Of a DNA stretch of 64,000 nt, positions 56,444 through 64,000 are shown piece by piece; the first letter of the stretch is position 1, and each line of letters opens with the position of its first letter. Below the pieces are notes generated by a model. That model was given only the letters and a program-made list of their open reading frames with translations, did not search any database and had not been told where the DNA came from. The position numbers were made by a program, and so were the translations under genes. Source of the stretch: Prorocentrum cordatum (lineage: Eukaryota; Sar; Dinophyceae; Prorocentrales; Prorocentraceae); the NCBI GenBank assembly GCA_963575745.1, contig CAUYUJ010016710.1:1-64000 (forward strand), in the 5' to 3' direction.

Positions 56444-56561
56444 ACTGAGTATACCGGGCTTACCGCCGGGGGAAGGGAGAAAGGGTCGGTGCGGGGCGGG
56501 GAAATCTTGCGCGCGAGGGGCGCGGGGTGGACAGGAGGTACAGGAGAAGAGAAGGAGGGAG
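56444..56561 (-). mobile_element. Degenerate B' right terminus at the edge of the nest
   Basis: A decayed hairpin (ACTGAGTATACC, then GCTTACCGCCGGGGG) is followed by a GC-rich stretch resembling the subterminal repeat of the three preceding B' elements (TCTTGCGCGCGAGG) and by a purine-rich run. The classic AGCTCTACGAG motif is not visible. Beyond it no satellite appears. Confidence 0.5.
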
Positions 56562-56676
56562 GAGGAGGAGGGGAGGAGGAGAAGGAGGAGGAGGAGGAGG
56601 AGGAGGAGGAGGAGGAGGAGGAGGAGGAGGAGGAGGAGGAGGAGGAGGAGGAGGAGAGGAGGAGGAGGAGGAGGAT
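56562..56676 (+). repeat. (GGA)n microsatellite 1
   Basis: About 115 bases of nearly pure GGA repeats with a few interruptions. It grows out of the purine-rich stretch that follows the degenerate B' end. Open frames in all phases (poly-Glu, poly-Arg, poly-Gly) are by-products. Confidence 0.95.
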
Positions 56677-56775
56677 AGGGCACAAAAGGGTCAAGGAAGA
56701 GGAGGAAGGAAGATACTGAGATTGAAGAACAGGATGCGGGGGAGGACCGCAGGACGTCGAAAACGAAAACGGAAA
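56677..56775. other. Spacer between GGA arrays
   Basis: Purine-rich sequence without a recognised motif. Confidence 0.5.
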
Positions 56776-56801
56776 GGAGGAGGAGGAGGAGGAGGAGGAG
56801 A

Positions 56802-56832
<31 letters not shown>

Positions 56833-56882
56833 GGAGGAGGAGGAGGAGGAGGAGGAGGAGGAGGAGGTGTGTCAGGAGGATG
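56776..56882 (+). repeat. (GGA)n microsatellite 2
   Basis: About 105 bases of GGA repeats with AAG and AGG interruptions. Confidence 0.95.
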
Positions 56883-56959
56883 ACGAGGACGACGACGAGA
56901 CATTTGGGAATTCTGTTGGGTATGTTGTAGGGCTTCTTGGGGGATCTTTTAAAGGCCTC

Positions 56960-57370
56960 GATGTTTTTTTAGAGGGCCCGTCTTGAGCCTTTCTGAAGGC
57001 CCTCATGGGCAGTCTTGGGAATCTCTTGGGCCGTCTGGTCGCCCTCTTGGCCCGTCTTGGGCGACCGTTGGGAGCTTATTGAGCCGTCATGGGGCTGTCT
57101 TTGGGGTGTCTTGGACCGAAGTGACCGCGGTGAATGCCGAAAAGTCGTACACGCTGAAAATGTACGCTTTCGTATGGGAAATCCACGGATGTGGCATGTT
57201 GGGGCTTCTTGGGGGTGCTCTTGGAGGCTCCCTGGGACGTCTGGGAGGCTTCTTGGACCGTCTCGGGGCCATCTGTGGCGTACTGAGGCGATCTTGGAGC
57301 GAGTCGGGGCTGTCTTGGCCGTATTGTGCGCCGTATGTGGCATTCTGCGCTGATTCTGGGACTGTTGCCC
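56960..57370. repeat. Degenerate short tandem repeat with CTTGG core
   Basis: TCTTGG or TCTTGGG recurs every 15-40 bases over about 400 bases, in phrases such as CGTCTTGG and GGGGCTTCTTGGGGG. The minus strand has a 241-codon open frame (56969-57694) rich in Pro, Arg, Gln and Ala. It lacks a recognisable domain and probably reflects the repeat rather than a gene. A non-repetitive patch with ATGTACGCTTTCGTATGGG lies near 57160. Confidence 0.55.
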
Positions 57371-57960
57371 TGGCCGCCCGGGAGGAAAACGAATCTGGGT
57401 GGCGACCCCTCCCTGGACCTCCCCCCCTGCTCCCCCGGGCCCCCCCCCCCGCGCGGGGAAGGAATCAAAGGGAAGGGGGCTTCCCTTCGAGTTTACAACG
57501 GCGTTAGAGGAGGGCCCAGGAAAAGAGAGGAGGGACGGTGGAAACGGCGAGGAGACGACTGTGACGACGACGCAGACGACGAGGAGACGACGATGACGAC
57601 TCGAACGAGGGAGCCCCTCGCGCACGCCGACAGGGTGGGCGGATTCCTTTGATGCCCATTCCTGTTGAGCTCGTCTTATCGCCCTGTTGGACATAGTGCC
57701 CCGTGTCGGTTGAGCTTACCTCATGGTGCCAATGAGGAAGGAGGAAACAAAGGGAGAGAGGAAAGGTGGGGAGATAATGGTGGAGAGGGGAACGACGGGC
57801 GGGTGGAAGCCTGGAGCGCGCACAAACTGGCCCGAGGGATTCGGCGTCTCTCAGGATGCGTCCATGGGCTCCTCTTCCTCTGATGTGAAGGCGCGGCCAC
57901 GGCAACAGCGTCGCCTTAGTCACCCTGACCAGCTTCTTCGCGGAGATGATGGCTGGAGGC
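57371..57960. other. GC-rich stretch without recognised feature
   Basis: It contains C-runs (57421-57452), a GAC-rich stretch (57550-57600) and several overlapping open frames without domains. Nothing here supports a gene. Confidence 0.5.
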
Positions 57961-57978
57961 CCCCCCTCTCTTGGCCTC

Positions 57979-58460
57979 TTGTGTGTGTGTGTGTGTTTGT
58001 GCGTGCGTGCGTGCGTGCGTGCGTGTGTGTTTCTCCGCCATGTCGCTGCGCGCAGGGCCGCGACGCCAAAAAACGTGTGTGTGTATGTCCTTGGTCCCCC
58101 GCCGCGTGATCTGGCCCAGCCGCGCGCTTTCACCCTCTCGGCTGCCTATGCCGCGCCGCCGCGCATGTGGCCGCAACGCCAAACAGTGTGTGTGTGCGTG
58201 TGTGTGTGTGTGTGTGCGTTGCTTGACCGCGACAGGTCCGCTCCGAAGCTGCCGACTAAAGATGTGCACAAGAAATTGTGTGTGTGTGTGTAATTGTTTG
58301 TTTGTTTGTTTGTGTGTGTGTGTGTGTCGCTTAGTGCACCGTCGCGGGATCCAGAGTGATTCTGCCTGAGGGCCCAGCCGCGCGTCGCCCGCTACAGCAC
58401 CCTGACTTCATCGCGCCGCCGCGCGCGTGGCCGCCACGAAAGAGTGTGTGTGTGTGTGTT
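57979..58460 (+). repeat. Cluster of (GT)n arrays with a shared GC-rich upstream flank
   Basis: GT arrays lie at about 57979-58029, 58186-58217, 58277-58327 and 58443-58460. Several of them follow a phrase like GCCGCGCGCATGTGGCCGC and CGCCAAA. The phrase precedes further GT arrays at 58924, 59118 and 62204. Confidence 0.8.
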
Positions 58461-58500
58461 GTGTTCTGGATTTGCGCCACGTCCACGCAGAGATCGCCCT

Positions 58501-58672
58501 GCGTAGGGCTCAGGAGGAAAAGAAGCACACAGACACAAATGGTCGATTCCCCAGAAATTGTGGGAAAATATGGGCGTTGGGGGGGAAGACAGAAACCCAG
58601 AAAATATGGGAAACTAGGGGGATTATTTGATTTGCGTGTATTTATTTGTGTGTCCTTGGGCCCCTTCATGGG
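58501..58672 (+). repeat. Dispersed repeat D, copy 1 (about 170 bp)
   Basis: The repeat runs from CAGGAGGAAAAGAAGCACAC through CAGACACAA, CCAGAAA and AAATATGGG blocks to GGGCCCCTTCATGG. Copies 2 and 3 lie at 59425 and 61205. Confidence 0.75.
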
Positions 58673-58766
58673 CAGCGTTTCGCCTCTGCCATCCACGTCC
58701 AAGTGGTGATGTTCTTTATCTCCTGGCCTCGTGCCGCGTCCCCGCAGGGGAGGTGCTGCGTTGGGC

Positions 58767-58925
58767 GGCGCGTCACCTCCACGCCATCCACGCCCGGCGG
58801 CACGTTTGCCGCGGGCAGGCGCGGGATCCAAAATGATCTCGCCTGCAGGCCTGGACGTGCGTTCACTGGCTCTGCAACATTACTCCGCCTCGTCGTTGCG
58901 CGCGAGGCCGTGCTTGCCAAAAAGT
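58767..58925 (+). repeat. Composite repeat E, copy 1
   Basis: GCGCGTCACCTCC, GCCATCCACGCCC, GGATCCAAAATGAT, GCCTGCAGGCCTG and ACTCCGCCTCGTCG occur in order, ending in GCCAAAAAGTGTGTG and a GT array. The same order recurs at about 62060-62215. A partial copy (GGGATCCAGAGTGATTCTGC) is at 58347. Confidence 0.7.
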
Positions 58926-59046
58926 GTGTGTGTGTGTGTGTGTGTGTGTCTGTGTCTGTGTCTGTGTCTGTGTCTGTGTCTGTGTCTGTGTCTCTGTCTG
59001 TGTCTGTGTCTGTGTCTGTGTGTGTATATGTGTGTGTGTGTGTGTG
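58924..59046 (+). repeat. (GT)n with embedded (TGTGTC)n array
   Basis: A GT run passes into about ten copies of the hexamer TGTGTC and back to GT. Confidence 0.95.
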
Positions 59047-59114
59047 CCAGTCTGCGCGCTTCTCGCTTGGCATGCCATACGCCGCGCTGCCGCGAGAGTG
59101 GCCGCGACGCCAAG

Positions 59115-59117
<3 letters not shown>

Positions 59118-59159
<42 letters not shown>

Positions 59160-59190
59160 TGTGTGTCTGTGTGTGCTTGTGTGTGAGTAT
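59118..59190 (+). repeat. (GT)n microsatellite
   Basis: About 70 bases of GT repeat follow the phrase GTGGCCGCGACGCCAAGGC. Confidence 0.95.
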
Positions 59191-59228
59191 GTATCTCTGG
59201 ACGATCACGTGGCGCCGCCCTGCGTTGC

Positions 59229-59317
59229 CCCCCCCCCCCCCCCTCTCCTCCTCCTCCTCCTCCTCCTCCTCCTCCTCCTCCTCCTCCTCCTCCTCCTCCT
59301 CCTCCTCCTCCTCCTCT
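59229..59317 (+). repeat. Poly-C followed by (CTC)n
   Basis: A 14-base C-run leads into about 75 bases of CTC repeat, the opposite strand of the GGA arrays at 56.6 kb. Confidence 0.95.
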
Positions 59318-59424
59318 TCCATCCCTTTCTCCTCATGAGCAACACTTCCCTGTCACACCCCCAGACGTGTTGGTAGGGCGGGCTTGGCGTTTCGGCGGAG
59401 ACTTTCTCGCCGTTCCTGATCCTG

Positions 59425-59600
59425 AAATTTTCAGGAGGGGAAAAAACACAGAGACACAATTAGTCGGCGACTCCCAGGAAAATGTGGGAAACTATGGGAA
59501 GGGGGGGGGGAGGACCAAAAACCCAGAACATATGGGGGAAATATGGGAAATCCTGTTAGTTGTGTGTGTGTGTTTATTAGTGTGTCCCAGTGCCCCTTTA
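59425..59600 (+). repeat. Dispersed repeat D, copy 2
   Basis: It has the same block order as copy 1 (CAGGAGGGG, CAGAGACACAA, AAATATGGGAAA) and ends near TGTGTCCCAGTGCCCC. Confidence 0.75.
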
Positions 59601-59865
59601 AGTTTCAAGTTTGGAGCAGTTCAGGGACGGTGTGCGGCTACACTTTCAGATGTGGTCCTCGCTCCAATGCCGCGCACATGCGTCGTGATCGTATTCGACT
59701 GCCCGGGCGGTTGACGTGAGGCCCCTCCTTCTGCCTTCCCCCCCGTTAATCAAAGCTGTGCGCGGCCCGCTTAGCTTCGACCGGAAGAGGTGCTCTCTCG
59801 ACCCGCGGATCGAATAAAAATGTTTCCTGGGCGGAGTGCGGGCCGTGTTCGAGATGTTGCTCTCG
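59601..59865. other. No feature recognised
   Basis: Mixed GC-rich sequence. I see no repeat family or coding signal. Confidence 0.4.
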
Positions 59866-60055
59866 CGTTAGCGCCGCGCGCACTCGTGGTGCGAGCTCGC
59901 AGCCCGTTCGAAGATGGAAGGCGGGCCGTCTTCGAAACGTCGAGCTCGCTTTAGCGCCGCGCGCATTCGCCGACACATTTGCAGCAGTGTCATGGATGGA
60001 GGGCGGTTCCATTTCACATTGGCTCTCTTCCCTTAGCGCCGTGCGCATTCGTTGA
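59866..60055 (+). repeat. About 82-bp tandem repeat, three units
   Basis: TTAGCGCCGCGCGCA and close variants start at about 59868, 59951 and 60034, each preceded by a CTCTC or GCTCGC phrase and followed by CTCG or TTCG. Confidence 0.7.
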
Positions 60056-60089
60056 GCAAGCCTGCAACAGTTCCCAGGATTCGTATGGT

Positions 60090-60265
60090 TGAAGTCCCAG
60101 GAGCGGTGTTCTGGTACGATTTAGGATTGCCAGGTCGCAACAATTCAATTGAATTGCGATGCTGAATTCACTGGAATGGTGATCTGCCACGATGTGGAAA
60201 TGTCATAACGCAACAGTCACGTTGATTCCCGACGCTAAAGTCCCAGGAATGGTATTTCGGCATGG
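60090..60265 (+). repeat. About 73-bp tandem repeat, three units
   Basis: GTCCCAGGAGCGGTGTTCTG, TCACTGGAATGGTGATCTGC and GTCCCAGGAATGGTATTTCG start near 60093, 60167 and 60240 and share the pattern GGARYGGTRWTYYGSYAYG. A 161-codon open frame overlaps the last unit (60192-60677) but has no recognisable domain. Confidence 0.6.
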
Positions 60266-60870
60266 TCGAGGATTCTCAGACGGTTGTCTTCCAAGGGGGC
60301 ACTTCCGCAATGAACATGAATTCATGTACAGGTCTTTTGACGGAGGAAGGGTTTATTGCAACATCGTTGGTGCGTCTTGGGTTTACTTTGGTCATTGCGC
60401 TTCTGTTTCCTGCGCCTCCAGGCTTTCTGTTCTGGTGCAGACTACGTGTGGTACTCGGGTGTTTCGGATTGGCCGCGACGCTTTACAAGGAATCAAGTTC
60501 GCTTCGAGGGTTACGCCCACTGTGTTCCGCTCAGTGGCGCGTCAGAGGAACAATGTGTGGGAGTGTGTAAGTCGGGCCGGGCATTTGCTGCATGCAGCTG
60601 GTTTCGGCCTCATCGAGGGGCCCATTCCTCGATACATAGCCGCCTCCGGTGCCGGGAAAATCAGCTACGTGAGCTGATTCTCAAACCCCCTCTTTGCTAT
60701 CCCCCCCTTTCGCCCGACCCGAGTAAGGTTGCCGGCCCGCGCGCGTCGGCGGTCACTGTGGAACGACGTGGGGCTGAGCCTGGCCCCGCGACGTTCACAG
60801 TGTGCGTCGTGCGTGCTGCTTCGCGTGGGCCCGTGCCACTTTAAAACAGGGCCAGGATCGGGATGAATCG
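60266..60870. other. No feature recognised
   Basis: Non-repetitive sequence with several open frames below 165 codons and no domain I can name. A coding exon cannot be excluded but is not supported. Confidence 0.35.
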
Positions 60871-60919
60871 CTCCAGAGCCTTCCGGAGCGCTCTCAGAGC
60901 GCTCCGGAACGCTCTGGAG
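60871..60919. repeat. 49-bp near-perfect palindrome, copy 1
   Basis: Two 24-base arms (left arm starts CTCCAGAGCCTTCCGGAGCG) are separated by a single C, with one mismatch. Open frames through it read as Pro-Glu-Arg-Ser repeats, a by-product. Confidence 0.85.
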
Positions 60920-61204
60920 TGGCCGCGGCGCCCAACACATCCTCCAAGCCCGCCGATTCTCAGAGATCTCGAGTTGACCCGATCCGATTCTGTCCCGATC
61001 TTCGCGCCGTTTTGCACTTCGCTCTGCCGCCGAGCTTCCGGTTCTGCGCTACCCGTTGTCCTCGCCCGGCGTTCTTGGCGCTCCCCGTCCCCGGTCTCGG
61101 CTCGAGGCTGGCGGCCCCCCGGCTGCGGCCCGCTGTCCGACGCGTGAGGGCCCGGATGCTCCGCTCGCTGCGTGAGCGTGGGCGTGCAGCATAGCTGCGC
61201 ATGC
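60920..61204. other. GC-rich stretch without recognised feature
   Basis: It is rich in CGG and CCG. No repeat or gene could be assigned. Confidence 0.4.
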
Positions 61205-61384
61205 CCGCCTCGTCACTGTCTCAGGAGGGGAAAAAAACACACAGACACAATGAATCGTCGATCCCCCAGAAAGTATAGGGAAATATGGGAATTGGGCGGG
61301 AAGACAAACACCCAGAAAATACAGGAAAATACTGGGAATTATTTATTTGTGTGTATTCATTTGCGTGTCTCAGGGCCCCTTCAT
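61205..61384 (+). repeat. Dispersed repeat D, copy 3
   Basis: It contains CAGGAGGGGAAAAAAACAC, CAGACACAATGAATCG, a CCAGAAA block and AAATATGGG, and ends CAGGGCCCCTTCATAG. The flanking phrase GCGCATGCCCGCCTCGTCAC occurs on both sides (about 61196 and 61390), a possible target duplication. Confidence 0.75.
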
Positions 61385-61581
61385 AGCTGCGCATGCCCGC
61401 CTCGTCACTGTCACCTTCTCTGGCGCCCGCCGCCCCGCTGTCGTCGCCTGCTGCGTGAGGGGCCGTCCTGCCCCGGCTGTCTGCGCCCAGCGCAGGTGCA
61501 GTCGGCGGGCCTGCATTTGTCTTCCCGAAGTGATAGGGTCCCGCCCGCGCGGCTCTTCGCCTCGGCCGCGTGCGCTCGAAC

Positions 61582-61592
<11 letters not shown>

Positions 61593-61615
<23 letters not shown>

Positions 61616-61694
61616 TGTGTGCTCCCACATCGCCGGAGCAGTCCCTCTGCCCAGCCGTCGACGCAAAAAGCGTGTGTGCGCGCGTGTGTGCGCG

Positions 61695-61737
<43 letters not shown>

Positions 61738-61757
61738 GTGTGGGTGTGTGTGTGCGC

Positions 61758-61790
<33 letters not shown>
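61593..61790 (+). repeat. (GT)n and (CG)n alternating arrays
   Basis: GT runs are interspersed with GCGCGC runs at about 61582-61620, 61668-61760 and 61762-61790. Confidence 0.9.
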
Positions 61791-62059
61791 GCTTCATTGC
61801 GCCTCGCATGTCCGCATCGGGTACTTCACCTTCACCCTTCCTGGTCCACGCATGCCTCGCCCCGCATTTTGCACTGGGGCGGCGTGGCCCCTCTCTGCCA
61901 TCCTCGCCCGGATGTGCTGTTTAGGGCGCCTCGTTATTTTCATGCGGCCGCGTCGGGCAGGGCCCTCGGCTGGCGTGTCACCTCACTGCCATCCACGCCA
62001 GGGTGCGCTGTATGGTGCACCCCCTTCTCATGAAGCCGCGTCCCGCAGTGCCCTCGGCT
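61791..62059 (+). repeat. Local repeats of a GTCACCTC / GCCATCCACGCC phrase
   Basis: GGCGTGTCACCTCACTGCC, then ATCCACGCC, at about 61973 is repeated at 62053 and resembles the start of repeat E. No gene is recognised. Confidence 0.5.
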
Positions 62060-62215
62060 GGCGTGTCATCTCACCGCCATCCACGCCCCGATGTGTTGTA
62101 TGGCGGTAGGTGCTGTGAGATCCAAAACGATTCCTGAGGCCTGCGTGAGTACTTCTACTGACTCCGCCTCGTCGCCGCGCGCGAGGCCGCCTTCGCCAAA
62201 AAGTGTGTTTTGTGT
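62060..62215 (+). repeat. Composite repeat E, copy 2
   Basis: It has the same block order as 58767-58925: TCATCTCACCGCCATCCACG, GATCCAAAACGATTCCTGAG, ACTCCGCCTCGTCGCCGCGC and GCCAAAAAGTGTG. Confidence 0.7.
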
Positions 62216-62297
62216 GTGTGTGTGTTAATTTGTGTTTGTTTGTATGTGTGTGTATGTGTGTGTATGTGTGTATGTGTGTGTGTGTGTGCGTGTGTGT
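62204..62297 (+). repeat. (GT)n with TATG interruptions
   Basis: About 90 bases of GT repeat, interrupted by TTAATT, TTTG and TATG. Confidence 0.9.
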
Positions 62298-62560
62298 TAT
62301 GCCCGCTGCCCGCCGCTCCCCGCCCCCTGCAGGGGCTGGCGCGCCCCCCGTGCAGCTGCCGGCTTCTCCAGGGCCGACCTCTGGTAGCCTCATTCGGCCC
62401 GGCTCCGACTCCCCAGAGACCCTGGCGCTGCAATTTTTTTCGAGCCGTGCGTTTTCCCCTTGTTTTTTCGGGCCCGGGGGCCCTCGCAGATCGATCCGGC
62501 CCGAAAAATGACGCAGAAGGATGGGGTCCTCGGACGGGGCAAGGACGAGGATAAATCAGT

Positions 62561-62606
62561 TCCAGACCGTTCCGCAACGCTCTCAGAGCGTTCCGGATCG
62601 CTGGAG
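62561..62606. repeat. Palindrome related to 60871-60919, copy 2
   Basis: It has the same centre GCTCTCAGAGC and similar arms with more mismatches. The upstream flank (GCAAGGACGAGGATAAATC) also resembles copy 1 (GCCAGGATCGGGATGAATCG), so this is a dispersed repeat longer than the palindrome. Confidence 0.65.
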
Positions 62607-62646
62607 CGCTCGCGCGGCTTTCGCCTCGGCTGCGTGCGGCCGACAT

Positions 62647-62672
62647 TGTGTGTGTGTGTGTGTGTTCGTGTC
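62647..62672 (+). repeat. Short (GT)n array
   Basis: About 25 bases of GT after the phrase GCCGACATT. Confidence 0.85.
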
Positions 62673-63935
62673 TGATGGTTCGCCCTGCCGGCTCCACTGC
62701 CTGACTGTCTTGTGCCGTACCGATCACGAGCTGCCTCGCTCACTCCCCGTTGTCGTATGCCGTTGCGGCCGATTCCGCCGCGCTGCACTCTGGGCCTCGG
62801 CCAGTTGCTGCCCGCTCTGTTGTGCGTCCGCAGCACTGCCTTCCCCCTGACGGCTTCCCCCCTGTGGCCCCCTCCCGCATCCCCGTCGCGATTGCCCCAT
62901 TCTGAGCGTTGCCGTCCGATCACCTGTGGGTGCGTCCAGCACGTCCCCAGTGCGTGGCTTTTGCGACCTGCCCGCTGGGTGGTTCGGTCGTCTCTCTTTC
63001 ACCGTGCACGGCTGCAGTCCAGCATCTTCCATGTGCATGCCCGCGTCGGCGTTTTCCCCCGCAAGCGACTGCTACGTCCACCCCACCCACCTGATACGCC
63101 AGGTGAGGTTCGACAAAGCGCGTCCCAGCCTAATGCTCGCGGCGGCGCCGCCACCTCGTCGCTGGAGGAACAACTATCATTTGGCCTCGTCTTTATTTGC
63201 TCGATTTTCTGCGCTCCGTGTTCACTCGTGGGTTTATCCCGTCTCCCGCTTTTCTTTCCGTGCTGTGCAGTCGCCGTTGCTCCTGGTGCCGTTCCTGCAT
63301 CGCATCGGTTCGTGTTGGAAAGCTCATGGGTGTGCAGCGTACAAAGCCGCCTCAAACGGGACGACCGAAACAGGATGTTCGGAGGGCGTAGAAGAAACGA
63401 GAGGGACGAGAGGAGGGGGTCGTAGAAAGCAGCAGGATCGAGCAGCATCAATTTGCCTTTGACGAGGCCTCTCTTTGGCATGGCCGAACCAGCGCGGGTT
63501 CTGAACTAACGGGCCATCCGTTCAAGGTTCCCCCACCTGTTTGATGTACTTGGCGGAGACGCTACTGCCTGCTTTGCTGTCTGTCCCTGGGAGGGCGTCC
63601 CAAGGTACCCCAGGTCAGGCCGCCCGGGGCAGGGTCGGACTGGTATAGAGTGCCCGCGCGACAGAGTCACACCAGTCAGTGAAGACGCCTCCGGCGAGCC
63701 GCGAATGCCCCCCCTGCCTTTTCGTCGGCGTCCGTGCCGTGAATCATTTTGCAAACGTTTGGCCGAGCTGGTGGCACGTGTTCCCGGGTCCGTTGCGGAA
63801 CAGTTCGGATCTTCGTGGGGATTTTCAGGGCGTGATGGGGTAATCCATGCGGGAAAGCGGACGAGGTAATCCCTTCCGCCTCGCCCTTCTAGTCGTCCTC
63901 GTCATCCTCCGACCCTGTCTGCCTCCCCCCTCCCC
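62673..63935. other. No feature recognised
   Basis: Moderately GC-rich sequence with open frames up to 237 codons (62712-63425) whose translations are low-complexity and lack domains. I see no splice structure, RNA gene or repeat family. Confidence 0.35.
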
Positions 63936-63963
63936 CCTCCTCCTCCTCCTCCTCCTCCTCCTC
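63936..63963 (+). repeat. (CTC)n microsatellite
   Basis: About nine CTC units in a longer pyrimidine-rich stretch that continues to the window end. Confidence 0.9.
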
Positions 63964-64000
63964 TTCCTGCTCTTCCCTCCCTCCCTTCCCACCTCGGCCT

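Noticed and set aside
56392-56883. Long open frames of poly-Glu, poly-Arg, poly-Gly or poly-Ser.
   Set aside because: They are translations of (GGA)n in different phases.
58646-59338. Open frames rich in Val-Cys or Thr-His in the GT/CTC region.
   Set aside because: They are translations of GT and CTC microsatellites in several phases on both strands.
60192-60677. A 161-codon open frame in non-satellite sequence.
   Set aside because: It overlaps a 73-bp tandem repeat at its start, has no recognisable domain, and competing frames of similar length overlap it.
62712-63425. A 237-codon open frame near the right edge.
   Set aside because: Its composition follows local GC content and similar-length frames overlap on both strands. 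No motif is recognisable.

Overview
The window looks like a transposon-built intergenic region of a dinoflagellate nuclear genome. I see no credible host protein gene, rRNA or tRNA. Two things point to dinoflagellates: two retrotransposon copies begin exactly with (T)GGCTCAAG, the 3' end of the dinoflagellate spliced leader, and a reverse transcriptase in the window has WADN in place of the usual YADD. The species cannot be named from the sequence.

From 1 to 56.45 kb almost every base belongs to two related families of non-autonomous DNA elements, called A (about 395 bp) and B (about 1.0-1.9 kb). Both start with a short terminal motif (A: ACCTCGTAGAGCTC; B: RACTCGTAGAGCTTCC). The inverted copy of that motif lies near the other end and is followed by a roughly 45-bp hairpin (CCGGCGGTRA ... 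TYACCGCCGG) and a terminal CAGT. A has a simple body. B carries a short unique left block and then tandem monomers of about 165-180 bp, so much of the satellite DNA here is transposon cargo. Elements are nested in one another like parentheses. In twelve cases the interrupted host copy can be rejoined cleanly: insertion is directly after a T, with no target duplication. Asymmetric terminal inverted repeats, a 3' hairpin, internal tandem repeats and insertion without duplication together resemble Helentron/Helitron2-type (HINE/DINE) elements. A third GC-rich family, C (about 300 bp, with a perfect 34-bp palindrome in one copy), sits between them.

Five non-LTR retrotransposon (LINE) copies lie in 25.4-42.6 kb. 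LINE1 (25468-31175) keeps a coiled-coil ORF1, an endonuclease, a reverse transcriptase and an RNase H-like region. LINE2 and LINE3 are 5'-truncated, LINE4 is an internally deleted derivative, and LINE5 is an endonuclease fragment. Four copies have their 3' junction at the same place: the loop of the A/B terminal hairpin, next to GGTTGACGG. The RNase H-like region has its catalytic blocks in a rotated order (D70-D134-D10-E48 in E. coli numbering) in the three copies that retain it.

From about 43.3 kb B elements use a divergent monomer (B'). From 50.9 to 56.4 kb most are on the minus strand, three of them inside one minus-strand A element. At 56.45 kb the nest ends and the sequence becomes GC-rich, with long (GGA)n, (CTC)n and (GT)n arrays, short dispersed repeats, two related palindromes and no recognisable gene.
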